Of a stretch of 64,000 nt of DNA, positions 1 through 11,627 are shown piece after piece. The notes beneath the pieces were generated by a model. That model had not been told where the DNA came from. It saw only the letters and a program-made list of their open reading frames with translations, and did not search any database. Positions within the stretch are counted from its first letter, which is position 1. Each line of letters begins with the position of its first letter. Source of the DNA: Falciphora oryzae (Eukaryota > Ascomycota > Sordariomycetes > Magnaporthales > Magnaporthaceae); assembly GCA_000733355.1 (NCBI GenBank), contig JNVV01000054.1:59433-123432 (forward strand), given 5' to 3'. Made by a program: the position numbers and the translations under genes.

Positions 1-41
1 CATGATCCGCAAACGCCGTCTGCCGGAACCCAACTCTGATC

Positions 42-287
42 TCATCGTTTGCCTGGCACCGAGAAGTTCTTTGCGCAGGGGTCGGCCCTGTTCTTGGTCG
101 GGCCATCGTTCACACTGCCCCAGTTTGTGCCAGGATTTCGGGGCTCGTCGTCACATCGGTGAGAGATGCCCCACTCGATCCTCCAAGGCATCCCCAAGTA
201 ACGTGCCGTGGGGTTGATTGCCGTCCCGCCCGTGACAGGATCAACGCCAGATACGAGTAACTGGGAAAGATGCCTCACATAAGCCAA
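42..287 (-). CDS. possible terminal exon of an unidentified gene
   Basis: An 81-codon open frame reads leftward and ends in a stop at 42. It has no ATG: the frame opens at TTG, so if real it is a 3' exon of a spliced gene whose upstream exons I could not place. The peptide is polar with two cysteines and ends in Lys-Arg. I do not recognise the family. It may be a chance open frame. Confidence 0.2.
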   Translation of the reverse strand: MAYVRHLSQLLVSGVDPVTGGTAINPTARYLGMPWRIEWGISHRCDDEPRNPGTNWGSVNDGPTKNRADPCAKNFSVPGKR

Positions 288-912
288 ATCGTCTGGAGAC
301 GGACCACTGTGTACCTATTGGATTGGGTCGAGACCAGCTTGAGTTTTTCGTGACCGCAAACTTTCCAAATTGCCGCGAAGGTTGAGATGGATTTGACGTC
401 AAGCCAAGGCCAACACGTCTCCAAAGCCTGCGCCATCCCTACCTCAAACGCCTAATATAACCTACAATACGTGGCTACAGTGGGTGATGTCTAGCATTGT
501 CAGGGAAGGTACCTACAGCACAGCATATGAGATGCCGAGTTTCTGGGCGGGCGCCGAGGCGTAGGTCTGGATGGTGGCGGAAGTTGCTCAACTTCCAGAC
601 CTTCCGTCGCCCCTCCCGTCTCTTCTATATTGGTCTTTATTTTACGTCTTTTGCCCTATTTATCCACTGCCTTCCGCTCGGGTCATCAACAAGGCAGCCG
701 GGCAGCCTTTTTTTTTTTTCTCGCTTTCTAAGAAGCTTGACTTTCCCCTCGCGAGACCGACTTCTGGCCAGCCTCGGATCCTCCCATGTGCTTTTGTATG
801 GTACCTGCCTAGGTGGGATTACATAGGCCGCGAGAGGCCGGAAGTGCTCTTTCACCCCTGGGTGCCCACGGCCGCGGCCCGGTGATTGGCGAGGGGCCAG
901 GCGGGCTCGACC

Positions 913-2388
913 ATGCTGACCTCGTTTCGCTTCCAACGGCTACTTCCCCTGGCGGCCTTTCTGATCTTTGGCTTGTTTCTCTACTTGAACGCGCCCCGAT
1001 TTCGAACCTCGCTGTTCCCCTCTCCGTTTCAGGGGGCTACAGGCCCTCTGTTCCCGGTCATTGCAGCGGAACAGGCCGGCGCTGGAGGCTGCGACCCGGG
1101 TATCACACACCTCGGCTCCCTTGGTCTCTCTGACGAGATACTCTACACTAGGCGATGCATCAAGCCTGTTTTCGATTCGCATGCCGAGCGAGATGTTGTC
1201 GGCGAGATACACCAGCCCCTCATCGACACACAGGTCGCCGTCAACCTGTCGTCCTGCTCCCATGACAGGCTCCCGCCATGCGCGCCTATAACCCTTCGCG
1301 TCCCGCCTCCGTACCCGAAGCGGACATACCCACACCTTATCTTTGGGATATCGACCACATATGACCGTCTCCAGGAGAGCTTACCAGTGTTCTCGCATTG
1401 GCTCTCGGCCTCGGATGCCCTGCTGGTGGCGGTCGTGGTGGACGCGGATCCTCTGGGGGAGGCTCCCCGGGACCTGCAGGCACTAGAACACCTCTACCAA
1501 AGCTCGGACATGCGGCTGCACTGCGTCAAGACACGCAACTCGTCGCTTACCGTGGACCAGAACCACTTCACGGTGATTCTGGACATGGTGGAGGCGGCCA
1601 CGTCGCAGACGAGATGGCTCGGCCTGCTGGACGACGACACCTTCTTCCCTAGCCTGTACAATATGGACCGGGCTCTGGGCATGCACAGCGCCTCGGAGCC
1701 GACCTGGCTCGGGGCGCTGTCGGAGGACCTGGAGGCGGTCCGGAACTGGGGGATCATGGCGTTTGGCGGTGCCGGGGTGTTCCTCAGCGTGCCGCTGGCG
1801 CGGGAGCTGGCTCCGCACGTGGACGACTGTGTCTCCTCGGCGCGGCGCAACACGGGCGACGCGATCCTGCGCGACTGTGTCTTCGGGCGGACTCACACCA
1901 AGCTGACGACGGTCCCCGGGCTGCACCAGCACGACCTCATGGGCGACGTGTCGGGCTTCTACGAGTCCGGGCCGCGCCCGCTGTCGGTGCACCACTGGAA
2001 GTCGTGGTACAGGGAGCCCGTCGACCGCATGGCGGCCGTGGCCGACGTCTGCGGCGACTGCTTCCTGCAGCGCTGGCGGTTCGGCGCCGACACGCTGCTG
2101 GCCAACGGATACTCGATCACGCGCTACCTCGACGACCTCGCCGGGCTCGACCTGTCCAGGACCGAGGTCACCTGGGTGAGCCCAGACAGCAACGACAACT
2201 TTGGCTGGAGCCTCGGCCCTTTCCGTGACCGCGTGCCGGACGGACGTAAGAAGACGTACAAGGTGATCGACGCCGTGCGTGCCCCGGGCGTGTCTAGGGG
2301 CGCCGGGCTGCGGCAGCTGTACGTCTACCGTGGCAACCAGGAGCTGGGCGAGAAGGACGGGGTCGTGGAGTTGGTATGGATGCCTTGA
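913..2388 (+). CDS. fringe-like glycosyltransferase, GT31/DUF604 type (491 aa)
   Basis: This intronless gene encodes a probable type II Golgi glycosyltransferase. The ATG at 913 is the first in frame; the frame opens upstream only with non-ATG codons. Residues about 8-25 form one hydrophobic signal-anchor after a short basic N-terminus, followed by a stem. The catalytic part holds LGLLDDDTFF with the metal-binding Asp triplet at 240-242, and then the glycine-rich FGGAGVFLS segment typical of fringe-like enzymes. Fungal members are thought to add sugars to secreted glycans, but donor and acceptor cannot be read from sequence. The 3' half is strongly G+C-rich, as expected for expressed fungal genes. 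It stands alone, with about 3 kb to the next gene. Confidence 0.8.
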   Translation: MLTSFRFQRLLPLAAFLIFGLFLYLNAPRFRTSLFPSPFQGATGPLFPVIAAEQAGAGGCDPGITHLGSLGLSDEILYTRRCIKPVFDSHAERDVVGEIHQPLIDTQVAVNLSSCSHDRLPPCAPITLRVPPPYPKRTYPHLIFGISTTYDRLQESLPVFSHWLSASDALLVAVVVDADPLGEAPRDLQALEHLYQSSDMRLHCVKTRNSSLTVDQNHFTVILDMVEAATSQTRWLGLLDDDTFFPSLYNMDRALGMHSASEPTWLGALSEDLEAVRNWGIMAFGGAGVFLSVPLARELAPHVDDCVSSARRNTGDAILRDCVFGRTHTKLTTVPGLHQHDLMGDVSGFYESGPRPLSVHHWKSWYREPVDRMAAVADVCGDCFLQRWRFGADTLLANGYSITRYLDDLAGLDLSRTEVTWVSPDSNDNFGWSLGPFRDRVPDGRKKTYKVIDAVRAPGVSRGAGLRQLYVYRGNQELGEKDGVVELVWMP

Positions 2389-5300
2389 CGGTCGTCACTC
2401 CAGGAGGGAAAGACCAAAAGGATTCGGATTGTGCCGAGCACGGTTCAGAGAAGCATATACGGTGTAGAGAGCGGCACAGACGGGACACCATCTCGGGGCC
2501 TCGCTCGTGCATGGAAATGGTCTGGAAGGGGAACCATGCACCGCGGCACGCACATGATACATGCTTCGTCTGTTCATGTCCCGGCGGGTTGCAACGATGG
2601 AAAAATCTCCGGTGTGACGCAAGGGCTTGGTCCCGTGAAGCCGACAGACTATCTGAACACGTTGATGATGTGACATCAGGTCGGACGGCGTTTCTGTTGT
2701 TCATTTCGGAGTTTGGGGACAGGCGTGTGTATATTAGGCGATTAGCCTCGTGCTCTTTTTTGGTTCATTATTTATTGTTTTGGCCCCGGCGGCATCAATT
2801 CGGGGAAACTCTCGGGGTTGGCAAGTCGCAAATGAATCGAATGAATAGGTCAATAGGTCGGCTGTTCTTGCGGCCGATCTTGATTTGACCATGATACATT
2901 ATAATGATAACAATGATGCGCAATGTTGATCAAGGTATCTGCCTATTACTTGGAGCCACTTCCTCCATTCCAAGAGCCGGTCGGGGACGGTCACCAAGAC
3001 GACGGACCCATGGAATCGGGAGACGCCGTTTGAGTTAGCACCGAACAGTAATTCGATCTAGAGATGGGCCATCTTCAGGTGGTGATAAGCGCGCGAAGGA
3101 TGCATCGGAAGTGGCCTTCGATGCGGCCACCGGATAAATTCACTGGTCACAACCCCGGCCGGCCTTTTCGTGGAGAAGCAGGAGAAAACAACTGGAGGCC
3201 CAGCGGATCGGCATTGAACCAAGCCATGCAGAGCGAGGATCCGCGGTCTCGGCCAGGCCTGCTCAGGGGCAAAGGCTGAGTTTGGTCCCCACAGTCAGCA
3301 AAGCACAGCGTGCACAGGCAGCTCGCCTTGTCACCCTACGTTTTGCCTCTAATTGGCATTTATCTCGCTTCCAGTAGTCCCGATGGCCTCCCGCCCGCTG
3401 CCCCGGCCTGGGCTTGCTACAATCTCCGGGTGGTGTAATCGAGAGGATGCTGCGGCGGCACTGGCCGTGATTGGCTGTGTTTCAAAGTTGGCGAAATGAA
3501 GAGTTGAGGCCCTCGATTTTGCTTTCTGGTTTTGAATCAGCACACACCACCATCCGGACAGCTTCATGGTGTTTTCTCAATGCTGCAAAACCAGAGAGCC
3601 ACCCAGATATTGATGCGCCGGGCCTCGCTTCAGGCCGCGTCAGTGTGCGACGTGTTTAGCGCCGGCGGCACTGAGCTGGCTCGACTGGCAATTGCTGCTT
3701 GAGCAGTGGCGGCGACTTTGTTTCGAAGGCTTGCTAAACGGCCCGGTGACACGGCGGCGGCAGGTTTCAGAAGCAAGCCACCGCCCGCGTTTGGTTATCT
3801 CGCTGGCCGTGTCTGACGCAGTGAGGCGCTCCCAACGGCTTTTTTGTCTTTTCTTCTTCCCGTTGCATCGTGACCCGTCTGTGTTCTTGGGTAATAAAAA
3901 GAAAGGCACAGCCAAGCTTTTTGTCTCGATTGCTTTTTTGCATCATTCCCCAGCGGCCTGCTCCAATGACGGGACCCGTGCTCTTCTCCTCGAGTAAAAT
4001 TGACTTTTTTTTTTTCTTTCTTTTCCTGGAAATGTCCAGCCATTTGCCCCTCAGTAGGATGCACTCCCGCTTGTGAAATGGATAAATGGTCTCCCCTGAC
4101 TTGTGCCGTGGGATCCCCATTCACTCCCTGAGTCGGACTCCCCACCCAACTGCCGCCAACCCCTGAGCCATCCCGCACTAACAGCAATGCGCGCGATTGC
4201 TGTGATTGGCTGCACCAGCTGTGAGAGTGGGAAAACCGGGCCAATTGCGAGGCTGGGGGGGCCTGCCCACACTGCTGTGCTGCACATTGATGCTGCACAG
4301 CCGAAGGCGATGGGCGCAGCGCACCGTAGCATGGAGCGTGCAGAATTTGAGTCGGGCCCCCTGTCAGCACGCCAACGTCGTCGAGAGCAACCTTGAAGAA
4401 CCTTTTCCCAAGTCAGGCTGCATATGGTTGGCTGAGATGAACGGCTGCCCCATCGTCGGCCCACCCTCGCCTCGCTCCTGCCCCCTTATCGCATCGCAGC
4501 AAGCCGGGCAGTCGGGCAAGCCTGCCAGCGAAGAGTGCGCCTGCCCTGCACCAGTGCGGTGTGCCGAATCTGCACGCCCAGCAAAAAAACAAGGGGCCGG
4601 GCAAAGGAAGCACGCTGAGCGGTCAATCAAGTCAATCACGTCGGCCACAGCATCATCTAGCCAAGTTTTTTTTTTTTTCTCCTCTCTTCCTTTTTTTTCC
4701 CTTCTCCAATCGACCAATCGACCGTCATTCTTTTCCCTCCCCCATTCATTCTTTTCCGGTCGCGTCGTCATCGCACCCCGTCGCTCGCTCTGTATATGTT
4801 TTCCTTTTCGGCGTCGTCAATCGGCCGTAGATAATTCTAATCGCTTGTTTTGGCTTTATCACCCGACACGCAGACACCCTCGCCGTGCACTATTTCGGTC
4901 TGCTTGGTGTTTGGGCCACCTCCCCGACCTCCATCCTCTAATCCCACCCAGACCCCCCTGTCGGCGCTGCTTTTGGCCGCTTGAACGCCCGCGGCCGCAC
5001 AGCCCGACCATCTTGAGACGTTTGTCACGTCAGGGGCTTCGTCCAATCCTCCTCAAAGCCACGATCATCCCGTCTCGAACCCCAAACCCTCGCTGCCATC
5101 TACCGATCTGTTGCGGCGGTCCAGCCCACACACACTGCGGGAGCTTTTTTTTTTTTTTTTTGCTGCCTCGTTGGCCCTCCGTCCCCACACCCGCCACTCG
5201 CCTTCCACCACATCCTCGCGGCGGGTAAACAAACTTTGGAAACACGCGCCCGCCTCGGTTTGCCCGATCTCGACCTCGAACCAGAACTCTCGCCCGCCTC

Positions 5301-5425
5301 TTAAACTCACGATCCGACGGTGACAGCGACGACCAAACGAGTCCCCGCGACTGATCCGCCGGCCTGTTGATTCTGGCTGGAAGGCTCGACCAAGCGGGCA
5401 CCCGAAGAGAAGGCTGTAGATCTAC
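2389..5425. other. long intergenic region and leader of the TBC gene
   Basis: I see no supported gene here. The stretch contains several homopyrimidine tracts (T-runs near 4005-4017, 4666-4678 and 5144-5161) and pyrimidine-rich sequence up to 5400, as in promoters and long 5' leaders of filamentous fungi. Open frames within it have no recognisable composition or motif. Confidence 0.5.
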
Positions 5426-7823
5426 ATGGGGATCCGGGAGAATGCTCGTTGCCACACAATGATGGCCTTGGATGAACACGCCATCATCGACGACATCTCG
5501 GCGACCCCTAGTCCGGGCTCGCCGCCCGGCATGACCGCATCCAAATCCTCCAAATCCTCCTCCTTCCATTCTCTCAATTCCGACGACGGGAGTGTCCTGG
5601 CCGACGCCAGCCACTTCGAAGACATCGGCTTGAACGACGACAATGTCGTCCACCGCTTCGACCGAGATGCGCCCTCCAAGGGCGCCCCGAATCCCTTCAA
5701 CCCGAACTACCCTGCCGATCTCCGAGCCGCCTCGCGGAGGAATAGGTCGATGCCACGCCCCTCCAATGGCCCGAGAGAGTTGGGGAAGCCGCGTTCCCTG
5801 CGAGACATCACACCCAAGTCCCGCCCGTCCTTCCCCCCGATAGAGACCGACATTCGGAACATCAACGTGCGCAGCACCAACCTCAACACACTCTATCCCG
5901 CCCCCATGACCAGCCCAATACGTTCCAAAAGCTTCGGCCCACGTGGCGCCCCATTGCGCCGCCAACGGAGCCCGAGCCCGAACTGCTCCATGATCCCGAG
6001 GGATCCGAACAGGTTACTCGTCAAGCCTCGGAGGAGCAGCTGGCAGTCGACCCATGAACGCAAATCCGTCTCGGATCTCGAGAGGGAATGTGACGACGAC
6101 GATGACGATATTCCTGACTACTTGATCCTTGATAACGTGCCGATTTCACCTAGGCCGCAATCGGAGCGCTCGAGGAGCCGGGCCAGCTCCAAAGGCAACT
6201 CTCCCGAGAGACCCCCTTCCCATAGGGTTCGCAGCGTCGGAAATGGCACGCCACCCGTCGCCATGGCCCATGGCTCGCTCAAATCACCCACCTGGAAGTC
6301 AGACGGCCTCCTGACCACATCGCCCACAGCCATGCATAGCATGGTCAGTCCCACGTCGACACCGTCCAGCGGCGCCGTGAGCCCCTCCAAGGCAAGGACG
6401 AAGAGCTGGACCGCGGCCCTGGCCGACCTCAACGCTGAGGCAAAGGCGCTCACGGAGAAGCTTGAGGAGCACGCCGATGAGCTCCAGCAAAAATCGCAGC
6501 AGAGATGCAGCACAGGATCTATGCCGACAGGCAAGAGTACTCCCGACAACGTTGAGAGCAAGCCCCGCCACAAGTCGGCTCTGCCCGAACTGCCGCCCCT
6601 CCGCCGGTCGAACATTATGATCGACCCCCTCCCGGTATCTAAGGAGAAGGAGGCAGTGCTTTCGCGCACCCGACCGTCATGGCTTCCCCCGAAGGATCCC
6701 GCTGAGGAGCGACGCCACCTGAAGGAGTACCAGCGCATGATGGCACAGAGCGCCGAGGCGGATAAGCGCCGCGAGACGGCCAGGAAGTTGAAGTCGGAGT
6801 GCCGCGATACGGCGGTGGACTGCTTGATGCAGATTTGGGAGCGTGATGTGTTGCCGAGGTGGAACGAGGCCATCTGCGAACGCCGCACGCGAGAGCTATG
6901 GTGGAAAGGCGTCGCCCCGCGCAGCCGGGGTGCCGTCTGGATGCGTGCCATTGGCAACGAGCTCGGGCTCAGCGAGACGTCCTACCGTGCCGCCCTCCGC
7001 CGGGCCGGCGAGGCCCAGGATCGCGATGCCACTGGCAAGGGCACTACTGGTGATCAGAAGTTCACTCGCTGGCTGCGGGCCATCCACCGCGACGTCGAGT
7101 CGGCCACCTGGACCGAGCTTAAGATCTTCCAAAAGGGCGCGCCGCTCCACCAGAGCCTCGTCGATGTCCTCTCGGCTTACGCTATGTACCGAAGCGACAT
7201 CGGCTATGTTCCCGGTTGCAACGTAAGTTTTCTCGACTTGATCTTCTCAGCCCTAGAATGCCGCGTCTTTGAAATGGCCATCGATCTAACAAGCTCACTT
7301 CCAGACCATGGCTGCGCTATTGCTTCTCAATCTCCCTTCGGCCACCGAGGCCTTCATCGCTTTGGCCAACGTTCTCAATAGGCCACTCCCGTTGAGTTTT
7401 TACGCTGCTGATCCAGGGGCCAAGTCAACCGCATACAGCTTGATCCTGCAGACGCTTGCTCAAAAATCACCTAGCCTGCACGAGCACCTGACGAGGCTCC
7501 CAGACCATGATCCGGACGCGTACCTGAGCGAGCTCTTCACCTCTCTCTTCACTGGCTACCTTCCCCTCGACGCCGCCGCCAGGCTGTGGGATGTTTACGT
7601 CTTTGAAGGCGACAAGGTGCTGGTGCGAGCGGCCGTAGCGCTCCTCACCGAGCGCGAGATGTCCCTGCTGGGGGCTACGCGCATCAGCGAGGTCAAGGCC
7701 GTCCTTGAAGGTAGTTCACCCACAAGCTCGCCCGGTGATGCTCCCCGGAAGCAACACGTGGTCGGGCGGCCTGGGGAGGAGGACGCATGGATCCGGGCCG
7801 TGCGGGAGGCCGGCAAGGTTTAG
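5426..7823 (+). CDS. TBC-domain protein, TBC1D12/14-like (771 aa)
   Basis: Two exons (5426-7222 and 7305-7823) are joined by an 82-nt phase-0 intron with a GTAAGT donor and a CCAG acceptor. The first about 430 residues are Ser/Pro-rich and probably disordered, with acidic runs and short basic stretches. A TBC domain follows from about residue 490 to the end. RGAVWMRAIG opens the domain and LKIFQKGAPLH, MYRSDIGYV and LPLDAAARLWDVYVFEGD follow in the order seen in TBC1D12/14. TBC domains usually accelerate GTP hydrolysis by Rab GTPases on membranes. Here the Arg-finger position (IHRDVES, residue 559) is Ser and the Gln-finger position (YVPG, residue 596) is Pro. Both catalytic fingers therefore look lost, and a Rab-binding or scaffold role is more likely than standard GAP activity. 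Confidence 0.85.
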
Positions 7824-10093
7824 AGGCCGTTTGCCGTCGCTCTCTCTACCTCCTGCAGCTCCCCGACACAGCGTCTGCAGTTCAGTCACTCATCATCTCT
7901 CTCACCTAACTTACCGAACCGGGCGCGTGTCGTCTTGCACAAACACATAACTTGGCGACTTCGATTGCCCGTTCCACCCGTACATACCTTCTGGGCTGCC
8001 CCATGCCATCATCGTCGGGGTACACGACTCGGCATCTTAGGTATCTCCTCCTGGCCATCATCACCAGCGTCCTGGCAAACCGCCGAGTTTCCTAGTTGCT
8101 TCCTCTTCTCGCATACGGCATTCATGAGCAAGCCCTGGACATTGCATAGCTCGGGCAACTCGGCCATTCTTGCATCTTGGGACGGATTTCTCGCTTCTTT
8201 TTCGGTTCTTCGCCACGACGATTTTTCCTTCCATTTCCGCCTTTCTCCCCATCTACCGACATATTTACCTTGACGGGCACCTGTGTCGCCTGACCCTTAT
8301 TGCTTATATTCTAATTCTCATCCGCCTTGCGACACCAAGCAAAGCTGGCTTTCCCCCATTTTTACATATTTTGTCGCCGCGCATTGCAAGCACGCAGCGA
8401 CAACCACGAGTCCTCCCGAACATGTGCTTTGCATGGACATATTACCCAGCCATACGTGTGGGTATCCCTTGTCCCTCTCGCCAGCGATATAGCTGCGCCT
8501 GTTTAAAGGCTTTTCTCTTTTTTATTGTATATGATGCTGTGATATTTTTGCTATTCTATATTCTCTATTTGTGTATTCATGACGGACTGGCGCTTTACAG
8601 GCTTTACTTCATGGGGTTGTGATTTGATACAATGACATGGCCGCACGGGCGGGTATTGGCTTTGATCAATGAAAATTTGGACATATATCGGACCTTGCTT
8701 ACCTTTCATGTGTGACTCCTACCCATCTCTTGAGATTTCACTTGCTAACATCCCGTACTGGGCGGCCACCTTCATGACGTCTCAGTGCAAGTCAAGCTCA
8801 CGGCCAAGTCAGGCGTGCTAGTTGGAGCGGCCTAGGCTTCCCAGGTAGGAAAGGCTCGTTCCTGAACCTTGGACGTCATCCCGCAAACGTGGTTGGGGGT
8901 GACGCACTCACAGGTGGGAGAACTGATGACGCAAGCCAAGACTTTTGGGAGCAATTTGACCTGCCTGCACCACCCAGCAAGCAGGTTCCAGCTGAAGAAG
9001 TGGCTGGCCGGCAGGTGCTCTCTCACGGCTTCGCGGAGCCCCGAGAAATGCTTGTCGGTCAAAAGCACCACTTTATAAGCCGGTGTGCTCCTCGGCGCGT
9101 CCAAGAATACATATCTTGTCTCGGCATCTAGAACACTCCAACCACCTGCACCGCCGGTCCAAGGAACACCGCTAAACAAAGACCAAGTCCCCAATACCCA
9201 CCCTCAGGGTGAGAAAGAACGCGTCTCCCTTTCACGCGACCGTATTCTTCCCTTTTTGGGTACTAATTACTCCCCACACGCAAACCTTGGCAGTCCTTGT
9301 AGTCGTCGGTCTTTAGTCGTCAACACATCCTAAACGCAACAACAGGCACCCGGCCTTCTATTACAAAATGCCCTTCTTCTATAGCAAAGGCGTCGGTGGC
9401 CGCCACTTTGGCACGAGCATCCACGCCGACCGTCATGGCATCCGTCGAGGACCGTGGAGGTTCAGCCTCGGCCGCTTCAACTGTTTCAAGCACCGCCACT
9501 GAGGCGCTCGGCTGAAGCTGACATGCTCTCTCCCACGATTTTCCCGCCGTTTGCTTCGCAACCAAGACACCTCCTGTCTTGGAGATGAGGACGGCTACAC
9601 GCGAGGGCACCACGTTCGCCCGAGGCGCCGCCGACCTTCCGGATACACCCGCAGACCTACATACCCACGACCATGATTCACGACTTTTCCAGCTTGTTAC
9701 TTGAATACCCATCTTCCTACCCAACCGCCACCCATTCGTGCCCGCTGGGCTCGGGCAACCGTCGACTGCGACTGGTCCTTGGAGTCTTTTCTATGTTTCT
9801 GCACTAAGGGCGGGCTAGCAATGCTTCTATGGGACCCTGGTACGCCTTGAGGCAAGAAGCCCGGAATGTTGACGTATGCAGAGACGACTCGTCACTATTA
9901 ATGCCATCTTGTTGTTTTGCTTGATTTGTCACTCCCAAATGCGGCAGCGCAGGCTCCCTCTGCCGCGCCATCAGCTTAACTCGGAAACATTATCATACGT
10001 CTTAATAGACGTCTCAGTTGGTCCGATTATGTACACACCATGCTGGACCTAGCAGTGGACAGACGGCCAGACGGAGGAACCCAGAGCTACGCC
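7824..10093. other. intergenic region without a supported gene
   Basis: Presumed 3' untranslated sequence of the TBC gene runs from 7824; T-rich sequence lies around 8510-8570. Open frames of 120 and 134 codons on the minus strand (8832-9194 and 9320-9724) have no motif or splice partner that I can defend. Confidence 0.4.
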
Positions 10094-10804
10094 TCAATGA
10101 GACTTGGCTTCCCTCTCAAGGATCTCGCGCTTCTTTTGGAGCACCATACGGTCGAAGCGGCGGAAGGCGGGGAGGCCCTCGAAGAAGGTCCAGAAGACCC
10201 AAAAGAAGCCGGCGGAGGAGGCGGCAGCGATGCCGTGCCTGCGCAGACGGGAGCGGTACATTACAGTGGACTCGACGACGTGGATGAGGATGACGGGGAC
10301 GGCCAGCAGCTTGACCAGCTGCACAAAGACCTCGGGCCCTCCCGGGAACCGCGAGGCGGTCACCATGTCCCAGGCGACGGTGCCGGGGTCCAGGTGGCCC
10401 GAGTAGACGAGGGCGCAGCTGACAAAGTAGAAGCCGACGGCGCCGGCGGTGAGCAGGTCCGGGACCAGGGCGGGCCAGCGGACGGCGTCGCCGGCAGACA
10501 GGTCCGGGACCAGGTCCGGGGCGGTGAGGGCGGCGCGGGCGGCCCAGGCCATGTCGATCAGGACGGCGCGGCGGTCGTCCCAGGACGCCAGGGCGGGCCG
10601 CAGGCGGACGTGGTGGGTCTTGGAGTCGGGCCCCGCGGTGATGGTCATGCAGCGCAGGTCGAGCGAGACCAGGCGGGCGTCGGCGGTGTCGGCCTCGGGG
10701 ACGCCGTTGAAGTGGCGCAGGTACAGGGACAGGTCGGACGCGTGGTCCTTGTTCATGTGCGCCACGGTGCGCTCGTGCTCGGCGTGGGGGATGGTGACGG
10801 CCAT
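10094..10804 (-). CDS. DUF2470 domain membrane protein (236 aa)
   Basis: This is a single-exon gene. The frame runs upstream to a TTG at 10825, but the first ATG is at 10804 in a good context (AAAAATGGCC). Residues about 5-95 match the DUF2470 pattern: HERTVAHMNKDHASDL near the start, then a beta-rich stretch ending in a His/Arg-rich strand. DUF2470 occurs in heme-oxygenase-like and FMN-binding split-barrel proteins and is proposed to act near heme or flavin. The C-terminal half contains about three to four hydrophobic segments (for example VPVILIHVVEST), so the protein is probably membrane-embedded with a cytosolic N-terminal domain. Many fungal orthologues share this layout. The exact function is unknown. 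Confidence 0.75.
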   Translation of the reverse strand: MAVTIPHAEHERTVAHMNKDHASDLSLYLRHFNGVPEADTADARLVSLDLRCMTITAGPDSKTHHVRLRPALASWDDRRAVLIDMAWAARAALTAPDLVPDLSAGDAVRWPALVPDLLTAGAVGFYFVSCALVYSGHLDPGTVAWDMVTASRFPGGPEVFVQLVKLLAVPVILIHVVESTVMYRSRLRRHGIAAASSAGFFWVFWTFFEGLPAFRRFDRMVLQKKREILEREAKSH

Positions 10805-11627
10805 TTTTGGCTGTTTGCGTTTCAAGACTTGGAGGTGATGGGTTGAGGGTTGGTGGTTGGCGTTGGATTGTGGCTGGGCTGCGCGGGTGGACTGATTGTG
10901 GTGGTGTCCGGGCAGAACAGCAGGCGGACGAACTGTTTAGCCCAAATCTGGATTGAGCGCTGGCCCTGGGCTGCAGCGGGTGCTGCGGGCGGTACCAGGT
11001 GATCAAAGCTGAGTCGCAGGCACGGTCAATGCACGATTACAGTAGAGGTGAGCCTGCACTTCACGTTCACCTTACACACAACAGCATCAAGCCTGCACAT
11101 CTTTTCTAAAAGACGCCATCTACACTCCACTCTGCGTCTATTAGCGCACTTATTTCCCAACCACTTTGTATCCAGGAGGAAGAAGGCGGGCGACTTTGAC
11201 AATAGGGAAAAGGCTTATCAACCACATTCAACACCTTTGCCACAAATTCGGCGTCGCTTTCAAAGCCGGCCGCCTCACATCTCTCCCTGCACTCCTAGCG
11301 TACTTGTAGTAGTACGTCTTGCCCTTCCTGGAGAGGTCCGCTTTACCGATGCCGAAGACGACACCGAAGTCCACCACCTGACCTGCTTCCGCAGATCGGT
11401 GAGCATAGACTTCTTAATGTGCTCGTGGGCGTTTTTGGCCGACAGCCGGAACGTCGACACGGCCGACCCTGATGGACGCGGCGGCGCCAGCGAAGACGGC
11501 GCTCAATTTTGCTTGTCGAACCCGGTCATGGTTCAAAGGGAGCCACAGCCGCAGTCCCACGCCATGGAACAGGCACCATCCAGAGAGAGAAAGATAGACT
11601 GTGATGCACCGTTCAAGGCTACCTACG
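10805..11627. other. intergenic region between DUF2470 and CorA-like genes
   Basis: It contains the upstream region of the DUF2470 gene and the presumed 3' end of the CorA-like gene. A 217-codon open frame at 11048-11701 overlaps the 3' end of the CorA-like CDS in antisense and has no recognisable content. I see nothing else. Confidence 0.35.

Noticed and set aside
4206..5228. 340-codon open frame upstream of the TBC gene
   Set aside because: It consists of low-complexity Phe, Pro and Arg runs read through pyrimidine tracts, on the same strand as and just before the TBC start; it is promoter/leader sequence.
5030..5965. 311-codon minus-strand open frame
   Set aside because: It overlaps the TBC leader and first exon in antisense, contains Lys runs from a T-tract, and has no motif.
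6118..6957. 279-codon minus-strand open frame inside the TBC gene
   Set aside because: Antisense shadow of a G+C-rich exon; the plus-strand frame has the TBC domain.
8832..9724. Two minus-strand open frames of 120 and 134 codons
   Set aside because: No homology I recognise, no splice partner, and no codon-use support.
10116..11006. 296-codon minus-strand frame and a 268-codon plus-strand frame over the DUF2470 gene
   Set aside because: Both are composition shadows (Arg/Pro/Gly-rich) of the recognised DUF2470 frame.
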